Source of the DNA: SIG603 sp964370775
Lineage (GTDB): Bacteria > Bacillota > Clostridia > Oscillospirales > Acutalibacteraceae
DNA: 64,000 nt
Direction of reading: 5' to 3'
Assembly (NCBI GenBank): GCA_964370775.1
Contig: CAYJKT010000012.1
Coordinates: 1-64,000 of the forward strand
A model generated the notes under the pieces. The model ran no database searches. It saw only the letters and a list, made by a program, of their open reading frames with translations, and had not been told where the DNA came from. Position numbers and translations under genes: made by a program. This document shows positions 17,123 to 25,782 of the stretch, in pieces (positions within the stretch are counted from its first letter, which is position 1; the number at the start of each line of letters is the position of its first letter).

Positions 17123-17830
17123 TTATTGATTTTTGTTAAGTATTCTTGTCTCTTCCTCGCCAGTTTGCATGTCGATAAATCTAACAAATAGAGATACTTT
17201 GTTGTCCTCATTTAGGTTTTTCCAAAGGTCAGCTGTGAAGCTGTCTATATCACCTTTAATCTCAACTCTCTCAGGCTCGCCCTCAAAAGATGGTATTCTA
17301 GGGTCTCCGTCACATTTGTAAGTGTGGATAAAATGACCTATGCCACTTTGAGCAGAGTAATCAAAAAATTGTTTCTCGTGGAAATCTGGGTTACCCTCAC
17401 TGCTTTTTAAGATAGAAAGTTTATATGTAAAACTTCCGTCATCAAACTCAACAACACCAGAAATTCTAGGAGTAAAGTTAGGTGCATCTGGCTCGTAAGT
17501 TCTTGTTCTTAGTGCATCTTCAAAACAAACTCCGTCTTGCATCATGTCATAAACTGTGTCTGTTTGGTCGCCGTTTGTAACAATCAACTTGTTTTCTAAA
17601 ACTTTAACAGGTGCATAAATAACAAGGCTTGGGTCTGAAAGTAATTTAGGGTCAAACGCTTCTGTTCTAATCCCTCTTCCCTCTTCCACAAAAACTCTGT
17701 TACGGCTGTTTGTGCTTCTACCCATAATAAAATATGCTACTACTGCTTTGTTTTCTGTCGCACCAATAACTATTCCTCTACCAGGGTATGAATTATTTTT
17801 TAGTTGCTCATTAATATCTAAAGTACGCAT
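17123..17830 (-). CDS. purO: IMP cyclohydrolase, PurO type
   Basis: 235 aa, of the archaeal-type IMP cyclohydrolase family (PurO). Recognised from YPGRGIVIGATENKAVVAYFIMGRS at the N-terminus, RTRTYEPDAPNFTPRISG in the middle, and GIGHFIHTYKCDGDPRIPSFEG near residue 165. It closes FAICAR to IMP, the last step of purine synthesis. It stands directly before the AICAR-transformylase-only purH, so the two together replace bifunctional PurH. ATG with AGGAG upstream, 9 bp after purN. Confidence 0.87.
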   Translation of the reverse strand: MRTLDINEQLKNNSYPGRGIVIGATENKAVVAYFIMGRSTNSRNRVFVEEGRGIRTEAFDPKLLSDPSLVIYAPVKVLENKLIVTNGDQTDTVYDMMQDGVCFEDALRTRTYEPDAPNFTPRISGVVEFDDGSFTYKLSILKSSEGNPDFHEKQFFDYSAQSGIGHFIHTYKCDGDPRIPSFEGEPERVEIKGDIDSFTADLWKNLNEDNKVSLFVRFIDMQTGEEETRILNKNQ

Positions 17831-17839
17831 AAGTGTCTC

Positions 17840-18466
17840 CTAATCTTTTATTAAAACTTTGCCGTCTACTACCTCTAACTTGCCCTCGCAAAATAGAGAA
17901 ATCGCTTTAGGTAATAGCTCCCATTCTGCTTTAAACATTACTCTTTGTTGCAGAGTTTCAGCAGTGTCGTCCTCCATTATACTAACAGCTTTTTGCAGTA
18001 TAATAGGGCCTCCGTCACATTCTTCGTTTACAAAATGTACTGTTGCACCAGTAAGCTTAACGCCTCTTTCAAGTGCTGCTTCGTGCACATGTAAACCATA
18101 GTAACCTTTGCCACAAAAAGCAGGTATTAATGACGGATGAACATTTATTATTTTGTTGTGAAATTCTTTTGTGACTACATCAGAAATAATAGTCATAAAG
18201 CCAGCTAAAACAACTAAGTCGATTTGTTTTTCTTTTAAAATCTTAACTAATTCACTGCTATATTCTTCTGTTGAAGAATAGTTTTTTCTCTCTAAAACAG
18301 CTGTCTCAATTCCAGCAGTTTTTGCTCTCTCTAAAGCATAAGCGTCGCTTTTGCTAGATAGTACAAGGCTTATTAATCCACCTCGAATATCACCTTTTCT
18401 TTGAGAGTCTATGATTGCTTGTAGGTTTGTGCCTCCCCCTGATACTAATACTGCAATATTTAGCAC
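17840..18466 (-). CDS. purN: Phosphoribosylglycinamide formyltransferase
   Basis: 208 aa, GTG start overlapping the purM stop by 7 nt. Motifs include VLVSGGGTNLQAI at the N-terminus, the catalytic INVHPSLIPAFCGKG region and GATVHFVNEECDGGPII. It converts GAR to formyl-GAR using 10-formyltetrahydrofolate. Normal length. Confidence 0.95.
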   Translation of the reverse strand: MLNIAVLVSGGGTNLQAIIDSQRKGDIRGGLISLVLSSKSDAYALERAKTAGIETAVLERKNYSSTEEYSSELVKILKEKQIDLVVLAGFMTIISDVVTKEFHNKIINVHPSLIPAFCGKGYYGLHVHEAALERGVKLTGATVHFVNEECDGGPIILQKAVSIMEDDTAETLQQRVMFKAEWELLPKAISLFCEGKLEVVDGKVLIKD

Positions 18467-19497
18467 AAAACTACCCCCTCATTTCCCTCGATGATTTCAC
18501 CGATAATAAACGCTGTTTCTCCTGCTTCTTCAATTGCTTTAACTGCACTTTCAGCTGTCTCTTTGCTAACTGCCATAACAATACCAACACCCATGTTAAA
18601 TGTACCGTACATATCTGTTTGAGGTATGTTACCTGTTTTTTGAATTAAATCAAAAATAGGTGGTTTTTTAATGCTGTCTAATTTAATTTTTGCAGTTGTT
18701 CCCTCTTTTAACATACGAGGGATATTCTCATAAAATCCACCACCTGTTACATGAGAAATAGCTTTAACATCAGCTTTTTCTATAGCAGATAAAACAGATT
18801 TTACATATAATTTTGTTGGAACTAAAAGAGCTTCTCCCAAAGAACAACCTAGTTCTTCGTAATATCTTTTTAGATTTTCTTCGTTTACATTAAACACTTT
18901 TCTAACAAGAGAAAAACCGTTTGAATGTACACCAGAAGATGCAATACCTACTAAAACATCACCTGTAGACAAGCTTTTGCCGTCAATGATTTTAGCTTTG
19001 TCCACGATACCTACTGTAAAACCAGCTAGGTCGAAATCGTCATCAGGCATAACACCAGGGTGTTCAGCAGTCTCGCCACCGATTAATGCACATTCTGATT
19101 GCACACAGCCCTCAGCCACACCTTTTACAATGTTTGCAATTTTTTCTGGAATATTTTTGCCACAAGCAATGTAGTCCAAAAAGAACATAGGTTTTGCACC
19201 ACAGCAAATAACATCATTAACGCACATAGCAACACAGTCGATACCAATAGTGTCGTATTTTTTCATTAAATCAGCAATGATAATTTTTGTACCAACACCG
19301 TCTGTACCAGAAACCAAAACAGGTTCGCTCATACCAGTTAGATTTGGGGCAAACAAGCCACCAAAACCACCAATGTCAGATACTACGCCAGCTGTGTGTG
19401 TTTTCTTAATATGCTCTTTCATAAGTTCAACAGATTTATAACCTGCTTCAACGTCTACGCCAGCTTCTTTGTAGCTTTCACCATAAGTTATATTCAT
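18460..19497 (-). CDS. purM: Phosphoribosylformylglycinamidine cyclo-ligase (AIR synthetase)
   Basis: 345 aa, standard length. N-terminal TYGESYKEAGVDVEAG, the nucleotide-binding region VSGTDGVGTK, CVNDVICCGAKPMFFLDYIA, and LIGGETAEHPGVM are all PurM signatures. It closes FGAM to AIR. ATG with AAAAAGGAT upstream, 24 bp after the aminopeptidase gene. Confidence 0.97.
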   Translation of the reverse strand: MNITYGESYKEAGVDVEAGYKSVELMKEHIKKTHTAGVVSDIGGFGGLFAPNLTGMSEPVLVSGTDGVGTKIIIADLMKKYDTIGIDCVAMCVNDVICCGAKPMFFLDYIACGKNIPEKIANIVKGVAEGCVQSECALIGGETAEHPGVMPDDDFDLAGFTVGIVDKAKIIDGKSLSTGDVLVGIASSGVHSNGFSLVRKVFNVNEENLKRYYEELGCSLGEALLVPTKLYVKSVLSAIEKADVKAISHVTGGGFYENIPRMLKEGTTAKIKLDSIKKPPIFDLIQKTGNIPQTDMYGTFNMGVGIVMAVSKETAESAVKAIEEAGETAFIIGEIIEGNEGVVLC

Positions 19498-19521
19498 TAT
19501 ATTTATCCTTTTTAATTTATT

Positions 19522-20754
19522 TTATATAGCCCAGTTTCCGTCTTTAAAAATTTGAACAGCAGTTCCGTCTTTTTTGTAACCCACAATGCTCATATCAGCA
19601 GAACCTATCATAAAATCAACGTGAATTAAGCTATCGTTAATGCCTTTTTCTTTTTGCTCTTCAAGGCTCATGTTCTCATAACCGATTAAGTTAGCACCAA
19701 AACCTCTACCAATCGCCAAGTGACAACTAGCGTTTTCATCAAACAATGTGTTGTAATACAAAATGTTTGAGTTAGAAATTGGTGAGTTGTGAGGAATTAA
19801 CGCAACTTCGCCAAGCATAGCAGCACCTTCATCAGTTGTAATCATTTTATCTAGCACATCAGCGCCTTCTTCTGCTTTCCAAGAAACAGCTTTGCCGTTT
19901 TCGAAAGTGATTGAGAAGTTGTTGATTAATCTGCCTTGATAAGAAAGAGGTTTTGTTGAAACAACTGTACCCTCTGCTTTACCTTTCATTGGAGAAATAA
20001 ACACTTCTTCTGTAGGCATGTTAGGGTTATAGAAAGTCTCGCCATCAAGCAAGTATTCTCCGCCGCCCATCCAACGTGTGTTCTCTATTAACCATACTTT
20101 AAAGTCTGTTCCAACACCATTTGTATAGTGTAGGTAATCAAGCTCTAGTTCAGTAAGTTTTTTGCATTTATCTTGAAGATTGTTGTTGTGAGCATCCCAC
20201 TCAGCCACTGGGTCGTTGTCTTTAGATACTCTAACTGTATCCAAAATTGCTTCCCAAAGTTTTTCCACTGCAACGCTACCACGCACACCAGGGAACACTT
20301 TTTTAGCCCATTTTACTGACGGAACAGCAATGATAGACCATTGGAATTTATCTTCTTTAGCATCTCTGTATTTTTTCAACACGCCCATTCTAGCAATGTT
20401 AACTTTTTGCATTTTCTCAGCATTAACGCCTTTTAAACCATCTGGGTCATCAGATTCAATTCTGATAAACGCTGGTAGATTGTCAACATCATACTGAGCT
20501 TTTTCTTCTTCCCATTTAGCAACTTTTGAAAGAGTAGTTGCACTCTCGTGTCTATATTTTAGTTTTGCACTAGCAAGGCAAGTCCACTCTATTCTAACCC
20601 ATTTTGCACCTGCTTTATATGCTTCATCTTGAACCATAAGTGCAAATTCGTGTTGGTCTACTGCAACAGAAATAATACAGCCTTGTCCTTTTTTGATGTT
20701 CACACCCATTTTAACAGCAAGTTTTGCGTATTTTCTAAGTATAGTTTTGTTCAT
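19522..20754 (-). CDS. M29-family aminopeptidase
   Basis: 410 aa from ATG 20754; a TTG four codons earlier is part of the ribosome binding site region. It is a thermophilic aminopeptidase (AmpS/AmpT/PepS) family protein: N-terminal RKYAKLAVKMGVNIKKGQG, EVFISPMKGKAEGTVVS with a metal ligand, GEVALIPHNSPIS, and C-terminal NDSLIHVDFMIGSADMSI. It releases N-terminal residues from peptides in the cytosol using two metal ions. It sits between purE and purM, an unexpected member of a purine operon, but spacing of 14 and 24 bp suggests co-transcription. Confidence 0.9.
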   Translation of the reverse strand: MNKTILRKYAKLAVKMGVNIKKGQGCIISVAVDQHEFALMVQDEAYKAGAKWVRIEWTCLASAKLKYRHESATTLSKVAKWEEEKAQYDVDNLPAFIRIESDDPDGLKGVNAEKMQKVNIARMGVLKKYRDAKEDKFQWSIIAVPSVKWAKKVFPGVRGSVAVEKLWEAILDTVRVSKDNDPVAEWDAHNNNLQDKCKKLTELELDYLHYTNGVGTDFKVWLIENTRWMGGGEYLLDGETFYNPNMPTEEVFISPMKGKAEGTVVSTKPLSYQGRLINNFSITFENGKAVSWKAEEGADVLDKMITTDEGAAMLGEVALIPHNSPISNSNILYYNTLFDENASCHLAIGRGFGANLIGYENMSLEEQKEKGINDSLIHVDFMIGSADMSIVGYKKDGTAVQIFKDGNWAI

Positions 20755-20768
20755 CTTTTCCCCCAAAA

Positions 20769-21269
20769 TTATAAAGCGTTAACTTTTTCTTGTAATGCTG
20801 CGTTTTTCTTAATTACGCCGTTTACCATATCTTCTTTTAGAGAGTCCATAATTTTTGCTAGTCTATCATCACTTAATGCAAGCATTTGTAATGCTAAAAT
20901 AGCAGCGTTGTCTGCACCGTTTATTCCAACAGTTGCAACAGGTATTCCAGGAGGCATTTGAACAGTTGCTAACAGTGCGTCCATACCGTCTAATGCGCCT
21001 GATTTAACAGGTATTCCTATAACTGGAAGTGTAGTGTGAGCTGCTAAAACTCCACCTAAGTGAGCCGCCATACCAGCTGCTGCAATAATAACACCAAAGC
21101 CGTTTGCTCTAGCATTTGTAGAAAATTCTGCTGCCATGTCAGGTGTTCTGTGGGCAGACATTACTCTAACCTCAACAGGTATATCCCAACCTTTTAATCT
21201 TTTAACTGCTGGTTCTAGCACTGGGTAATCGCTGTCGCTACCCATAACTATAGCTACTTTTTTACTCAT
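20769..21269 (-). CDS. purE: 5-(carboxyamino)imidazole ribonucleotide mutase
   Basis: 166 aa, class I PurE. Contains GSDSDYPVL, the SAHRTPD motif with the catalytic His, AAAGMAAHLGGVLA and LATVQMPPGIPVATV. It converts N5-CAIR to CAIR. It is the first gene of the purine operon; no purK is in the window. ATG with AGGAGAG upstream. Confidence 0.96.
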   Translation of the reverse strand: MSKKVAIVMGSDSDYPVLEPAVKRLKGWDIPVEVRVMSAHRTPDMAAEFSTNARANGFGVIIAAAGMAAHLGGVLAAHTTLPVIGIPVKSGALDGMDALLATVQMPPGIPVATVGINGADNAAILALQMLALSDDRLAKIMDSLKEDMVNGVIKKNAALQEKVNAL

Positions 21270-21420
21270 TGTTATCTCTCCTAAGTCTATCTAATTTCAT
21301 TTATATAGACACGCTTTTTCATGCCTACATATCTTTTGCTTATTAAAACTTTCGCCTAAACAGCTTTTCTATATTAATATAATATCACTGCAAAATTAGT
21401 CGAAATACGTTCATACCTCT

Positions 21421-21449
21421 ATTTTACCCAATTTTTGCTTATTTTTCAA
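21421..21449 (-). promoter_or_regulatory. Promoter of the purine operon, with a long leader
   Basis: Minus-strand TTGAAA at 21449-21444, a 17-bp spacer, and TAAAAT at 21426-21421. The leader to purE is about 145 nt. It holds a short inverted motif near 21401-21413 (CGAA...TTCA) somewhat like half of a PurR box, and an 8-bp hairpin with wobble pairs near 21308-21330. No known purine riboswitch core was found. Confidence 0.45.
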
Positions 21450-21498
21450 TAGTTTTAGCCTATTTTTATTTTATTATTTTTGTCTCTACATCAAATTC

Positions 21499-21527
21499 TT
21501 GACAATTAAATGTATTTATGTTATTTT
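21499..21527 (+). promoter_or_regulatory. Likely promoter of the nicotinamidase-like gene
   Basis: TTGACA at 21499-21504, a 17-bp spacer, and TATTTT at 21522-21527, 43 bp before the ATG. Confidence 0.45.
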
Positions 21528-21570
21528 TAACTATAATTTTATGAAAACAAAATAATCGAGGGGATAAATT

Positions 21571-22104
21571 ATGAAAGCTTTAATTATTATTGACTACATT
21601 TTTGATTTTGTCCACGATAACGGAAAGTTGTCTTGCAAAAAACCCGCACAAATTATTGAGAAAAACATAATAAATCTGATAAAAGAGTTTAAAAATGATT
21701 TTATCGTTGTAGCAAATGATTTCCATGATGAAAACGAGGAGTATCACGCAGAACGTGAAAACTTCCCAAAACACTGTTACACAGAAAAAGGTAGAGAACT
21801 GTTTGGCGATGTAAAAACAGCTATAGAAAAACATGATAAAACCAAACTGCTTTGTTTGAATAAAAGTCATTTTTCTGCTTTTGCTGGCACTTCGCTAGAC
21901 ATGAAACTTAGGGAAAGAAAAGTAGACGAACTGTGCCTTGTTGGTGTTTGCACAGATATTTGCGTGTTACACACAGCGATTGATGCGTATAATTTAGGTT
22001 ATAATATCACAGTGCCTAAAAACGCAGTCGCTTCTTTTGATGAAAAAGCACATGACTTCGCACTTAGCCATATTAAAAACACCTTAGGTGGAAAAATACT
22101 ATAA
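21571..22104 (+). CDS. Isochorismatase-family cysteine hydrolase, nicotinamidase-like
   Basis: 177 aa. Catalytic triad candidates are Asp8 in LIIIDYIFDF, a Lys in the LCLNKSHFSAF region, and the Cys of GVCTDICVLHTA near residue 130. The VANDFHDENEEYH segment resembles the metal-site region of nicotinamidases. Likely reaction is hydrolysis of nicotinamide to nicotinate for NAD salvage, but the family also cleaves other amides. It is a single gene divergent from the purine operon, with GAGGGG before the ATG. Confidence 0.82.
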   Translation: MKALIIIDYIFDFVHDNGKLSCKKPAQIIEKNIINLIKEFKNDFIVVANDFHDENEEYHAERENFPKHCYTEKGRELFGDVKTAIEKHDKTKLLCLNKSHFSAFAGTSLDMKLRERKVDELCLVGVCTDICVLHTAIDAYNLGYNITVPKNAVASFDEKAHDFALSHIKNTLGGKIL

Positions 22105-22153
22105 ACCACTATTATACTTTGGGAGATACATGCATAAAGACGATTATATGAAA

Positions 22154-22193
22154 ACAAGGCTATATCAAGCATTTAAGCGAGATATAGCCTTGT
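22154..22193. terminator. Hairpin after the nicotinamidase-like gene, probable terminator
   Basis: A perfect 13-bp stem (acaaggctatatc with gatatagccttgt) and a 14-nt loop. The plus-strand tail is only moderately T-rich (gatttattag). The rest of 22105-22346 shows nothing else. Confidence 0.55.
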
Positions 22194-22346
22194 GATTTAT
22201 TAGTTAGATTATCTTTAGTAGGAGCGAAATGGTTTGTGATAAGGGTTTGCTCATAACCTCCCTTTGGGAGATTGGCTAATGACTAAAGGTGAATGGTGAA
22301 GGACTTTTCAAATAATTTACATGATATAGTACATAATAATATTAAC

Positions 22347-23093
22347 CTATTTTTTAAGTTCCCAGAACATAAAGATAGGTATTTTTTTCATCCAAGCAAT
22401 ATCATCACCTACTTTTGCTTGTTCATCAGTGGGAACTGGTTCATGTAAGTCAGTAATTGTTAATCCGCATTTTATAAACATTTTAACGTAGTCCTCTATA
22501 GTTCGGTGCCTCCATACAACTTCTACCGTTCCACTGTACAGTGGTGCTATCCATTCAGATGGGTGATAATAATTAGTTACAACTACTTCTTTGTCAATTC
22601 CCTTTTTTTGACGTCCAATACCGCCACTTGAATGAAAACACGGGTGACATACACTTGCAAACAGCTTTCCGTCATGTTTTAATACCCTTACTATTTCTTT
22701 TATTGTTCCCTCAAAATCTTCGCAATCCATGAGCATCATAGACGATAGCACAATATCAAATGAATTATCTTTAAAATCACTTAAATCGCTACTGTTCATT
22801 TGAAAATACATTATTTCAAGTTGCTCTTCATTTGCTTTTTCTATACAATAATCAATTGCAGTTTTTCCGCAGTCTACTCCTGTAACCAGAGCACCGCTAC
22901 GGCATAATTCTCTTGAATATCCTCCCTCGCCACATCCTAAATCTAATATGGCTTTACCTGAAACGTCACCAAGCTTTTCTAAAGTGAACGGCATAATAAA
23001 GTGATTTCTGTGCGGATTTGTTTGTGCCTGTTTAATCCATTCTTTGCTCATCTCAGTATTTCCCCAAGATTCTGTTGATGTATCAATTTTCAT
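22347..23093 (-). CDS. Class I SAM-dependent methyltransferase
   Basis: 248 aa from ATG 23093 with AAGGAGTG upstream; a start 45 nt earlier lacks such a site. The SAM-binding motif ILDLGCGEGGYSREL lies near residue 49, then VTGVDCG, DIVLSSMMLMDCED and VLKHDGKLFASVCHP. It resembles small-molecule or UbiE-like methyltransferases. Substrate cannot be told from sequence. Single gene with a 350-bp upstream gap. Confidence 0.82.
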   Translation of the reverse strand: MKIDTSTESWGNTEMSKEWIKQAQTNPHRNHFIMPFTLEKLGDVSGKAILDLGCGEGGYSRELCRSGALVTGVDCGKTAIDYCIEKANEEQLEIMYFQMNSSDLSDFKDNSFDIVLSSMMLMDCEDFEGTIKEIVRVLKHDGKLFASVCHPCFHSSGGIGRQKKGIDKEVVVTNYYHPSEWIAPLYSGTVEVVWRHRTIEDYVKMFIKCGLTITDLHEPVPTDEQAKVGDDIAWMKKIPIFMFWELKK

Positions 23094-23303
23094 GTATAAC
23101 ACTCCTTCGTCAAATATAAATTCGCTCCACCGAGCCATATTTCAACCACCACACATTCGCGAAAGTTTTACGAAGTTGGTGAGTTTTGGTATAAATATTA
23201 TACCATAAAGAAAAAGCAAGTTTCAACAAAAATATGTATAAATCTATGAATGGCTATTATCCATTTTCTGGGCAAATAAATAGAGCTGTCGCTTTATGGT
23301 GAG

Positions 23304-23414
23304 AAAACGAACAAAAAGCTAGGGAAGGCTTTCACGCCCTCCCCAAAACAGGTGAAAAATTCATAATTTTCGGACTGGCATGCAATCCTGTCCCTACGTT
23401 GATTTGTTCGTTTT
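23304..23414. repeat. Inverted-repeat intergenic element
   Basis: A perfect 12-nt inverted repeat, aaaacgaacaaa at 23304-23315 and tttgttcgtttt at 23403-23414, encloses about 87 bp with imperfect GC-rich inner repeats (agggaaggctttcacgccct, and ggactggcatgcaatcctgt). No reading frame is present. It resembles the element at 219-378 in style but not in sequence. It fills most of the gap between the methyltransferase and the small membrane protein gene. Confidence 0.4.
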
Positions 23415-23447
23415 GACGGATAAATCTGTTAATGCGACATCCTTTTG

Positions 23448-23753
23448 TCATTGCTTGCATTTTTTATGATTTTTTCTCTCTATAAGAGTTACACTGTTCA
23501 CACATATCGAACCGATTACACATATCCACAACGCACTAGTTAATGTCAGCACAACATCATAGAGTGCAGATATATCTTCCATAGCTATGTATGAATTTGC
23601 TTCGCTTAAACCTGCTAACACTGCTAAGAGTGTAAACGACAAACTTATGTAACGAAATATCTTTGGATTTCTACCTTTTACATACCAAATTATATTCAGC
23701 ACTGCGAATATAATCGCTAACACACCTAAAACCAATACTAAATAAATATACAT
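23448..23753 (-). CDS. Small membrane protein of unknown function
   Basis: 101 aa with three predicted transmembrane helices (about residues 2-24, 36-54 and 65-88) and a basic C-terminal tail HKKCKQ. AAAGGAG precedes the ATG. No family recognised. It stands alone between a repeat element and the terminator of the cobalamin operon. Confidence 0.6.
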   Translation of the reverse strand: MYIYLVLVLGVLAIIFAVLNIIWYVKGRNPKIFRYISLSFTLLAVLAGLSEANSYIAMEDISALYDVVLTLTSALWICVIGSICVNSVTLIERKNHKKCKQ

Positions 23754-23837
23754 CGTAAAAACTCCTTTTTTCTTATTGTATCATACACTATTCACAAAAT
23801 CAACTTATCATTCAAGCTTGAACTTCATGTATTTAAA

Positions 23838-23877
23838 CAAAAATCTAGCTCTAACCTTTATGGTTAAAACTAGACTT
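23838..23877 (-). terminator. Terminator of the cobalamin-uptake operon
   Basis: A 15-bp stem with wobble pairs (23863-23877 with 23843-23857), a 5-nt loop, and TTTTTG on the minus strand. It lies 14 bp after the PP-loop gene. Confidence 0.8.
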
Positions 23878-23890
23878 TTATTTTTATAAG

Positions 23891-24541
23891 TTATTTTTTA
23901 AGCTTAATATCAATATAATTTGCGTATTGACCACTTAATGTTTTGCCAAATTCTATATTTATTTTCTGTTTAAAAATCGGTCCGTCATATACTAATGTGT
24001 GATATTCGCCGTACTCTCCACAAGCGTCACTTCCACAAGCTACAATCTCGTCTACCAATTCGTGTGTTAAATCTTTGCCTAAAAATGAGTTATCAAGCTT
24101 CTTAGGATTTACACATTTGATACACGCTTTATAGCCTAAATCTATCACTTCATTTGTTATTTTTCTTCTGTCTTCTTGCCATAAAGGGTACAAATATCCA
24201 ACGCCAGCATTTTCGCAACGACTTTTTCCCCACTCAAAATGGTCGACTATATCAATGTCGCCAAAACAACAAACCTCAGCGCCCATTTCTTTAGCTTGAA
24301 GCAAACCTTTTTCGAAATCTTCATTATATGTAGAGGGTTCACATGGGCAAAAGATTAGTTTTGTTCCAAAAGATTTACTAATTTGCTTTAGCATATCAGA
24401 ATTTACACCATGAAACCATGACCTTTTAACGTCCTTATTTAATGTAGTTAAAATAGCAACTAATTCGTGTCCTTGCTCAAGCATTTTATGTAAACAAAGT
24501 GTGCTGTCTTTTCCACAGCTATATGACATAACAAATTTCAT
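23891..24541 (-). CDS. PP-loop ATPase of the diphthine-ammonia-ligase-like (COG2102) family
   Basis: 216 aa. PP-loop SYSCGKDSTL near residues 6-15 and the family C-terminal signature CGEYGEYHTLVYDGPIF near 175-191. In eukaryotes and archaea this family amidates diphthine on EF2; bacteria have no diphthamide, so the substrate here must differ. It lies 9 bp after the cyclase-family gene in the cobalamin-riboswitch operon, which hints at amide chemistry on a corrinoid or its side chain. That is inference. Cysteines in KACIKCVN and VACGSDACG could bind metal. Confidence 0.8.
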   Translation of the reverse strand: MKFVMSYSCGKDSTLCLHKMLEQGHELVAILTTLNKDVKRSWFHGVNSDMLKQISKSFGTKLIFCPCEPSTYNEDFEKGLLQAKEMGAEVCCFGDIDIVDHFEWGKSRCENAGVGYLYPLWQEDRRKITNEVIDLGYKACIKCVNPKKLDNSFLGKDLTHELVDEIVACGSDACGEYGEYHTLVYDGPIFKQKINIEFGKTLSGQYANYIDIKLKK

Positions 24542-24550
24542 AATAACCTC

Positions 24551-25186
24551 TTATTCTTCAATAGCATACGCCCTAACTGGCGAGCCTTCTAATCCGTTTA
24601 GTTTTAGGGGTGCAGCCGATAAAAAAACTGTCTCGGATTTTATATCGCATAAGTTCACGAGATTTTCTATAATCACGGCACCACTTTCAAAAAAGACATC
24701 ATGCACTACTGCGTGGTTCGCACTGTTAATCGACGGAGTCTCCACACCGATAGTGCGTACCCCTAACGACACAAGCCATTTTGCACACTCTTTAGATACT
24801 CCACCATAGCCTGTGAAATAGTCATCACTAGCTATGTTTTTTCCCCAGTCTGTGCGAATAACCAAAGCACCTATTGCTCTTATTTTTTCTTCGTACTTAC
24901 TAAGATTTTCTATCTCAATCTCTTTTTTAATCTCCATGTCAGTTAAGTCGATAACTAACACCTTGCACACGTAGCTACTGAGTGGAGTTTTATCTACAGT
25001 TAAGCCATTTGCAAGCCTGTGAGACGGTGCGTCAACATGTGTACCTGTGTGAATTCCCAAGCTAATCTTGTTCACATTGTAACCATAATCACTATAAGTG
25101 CAGTGGTTAACAAACTCAAGCCCTGGGTCGGTTGGATATATCGGAAACTGTTCATCAATACCGTGTGTTAAATCGATAATTTTCAT
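24551..25186 (-). CDS. Cyclase-family metal-dependent hydrolase (kynurenine-formamidase-like)
   Basis: 211 aa. The family motif is clear: GIHTGTHVDAPSH (HxGTHxDxPxH) near residues 46-58, with VIRTDWGKN and GVETPSINSANHAVVHD further on. Members hydrolyse amides or esters such as N-formylkynurenine using two metal ions. A tryptophan pathway role is not supported by the neighbours. It is in the cobalamin operon, 62 bp after the adenosyltransferase-like gene, with GGAGGT before the ATG, and directly before the PP-loop gene. The true substrate is unknown. Confidence 0.82.
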   Translation of the reverse strand: MKIIDLTHGIDEQFPIYPTDPGLEFVNHCTYSDYGYNVNKISLGIHTGTHVDAPSHRLANGLTVDKTPLSSYVCKVLVIDLTDMEIKKEIEIENLSKYEEKIRAIGALVIRTDWGKNIASDDYFTGYGGVSKECAKWLVSLGVRTIGVETPSINSANHAVVHDVFFESGAVIIENLVNLCDIKSETVFLSAAPLKLNGLEGSPVRAYAIEE

Positions 25187-25248
25187 ACGTAAGTACCTCC
25201 GTCATTTTTCATCATTTTATCATACTAAAATGCAAATTACAACGTTTA

Positions 25249-25782
25249 TTATGATTTTTTAGGCAACTTATAATTTCTTGACTCAAACGGTATTTCCTCA
25301 AAACCGTCTTTCATGTTTAAATATAAAGATAAATAGAAGAAGTAATTGGAAAGCAATCCCATAAAGTCATGCAACAATTCAGGCACTGTGTTGCCCATTC
25401 TCTCTTGTGCATACGCAAGTCTTGACAACCCTTTAAAATTGTTTCTTATAACATGTGCAAGAGTTGCTCTTTTAGAGCCAAAAGGAAGCACAAACATCTC
25501 ACATCTACCCTTTGTTTCTGTCTTTAATCTCTCGTAAGAAGCCAAAACTTTGTCAAATTCCTCTAAGCTAACACTCATAAAAGTTCTTAAAGTTGGGTTA
25601 AGGTGATACACAATTTCAGCTATAAATTTTAGTTCATCATTTAACTTTTCGTCATCAATATAAGCTGCTAAATGCCCAATTTTGCTAACAACTTCGTCTG
25701 TCATAATCTCAAAATCACATGCAATTGTTTTGCTTGGGTCCTCTGTTAAAAAAGAATATGCTTCATATTTACTTCTATACAT
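25249..25782 (-). CDS. Probable PduO-like ATP:cob(I)alamin adenosyltransferase
   Basis: 177 aa, mostly helical. The segment LPFGSKRATLAHVIRNNF with LSRLAY, and the C-terminal LLSNYFFYLSLYLN, resemble the PduO adenosyltransferase motifs (GGS...LH.aR...RRaER and LNRLSDyLFvlaR.LN). The N-terminal ATP-binding KxxTKTGDxG loop of canonical PduO is not evident, so function is not certain. The start overlaps btuD by 8 nt in a riboswitch-controlled cobalamin uptake operon, which fits conversion of imported corrinoid to the adenosyl form. Confidence 0.65.
   Translation of the reverse strand: MYRSKYEAYSFLTEDPSKTIACDFEIMTDEVVSKIGHLAAYIDDEKLNDELKFIAEIVYHLNPTLRTFMSVSLEEFDKVLASYERLKTETKGRCEMFVLPFGSKRATLAHVIRNNFKGLSRLAYAQERMGNTVPELLHDFMGLLSNYFFYLSLYLNMKDGFEEIPFESRNYKLPKKS

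Noticed and set aside
21270..21420. Purine riboswitch upstream of purE
   Set aside because: The three-way-junction consensus with its two conserved loops is absent.
24551..25186. Kynurenine formamidase of tryptophan degradation
   Set aside because: Only the fold motif supports it; no kynurenine genes are near and the gene lies in a cobalamin operon.
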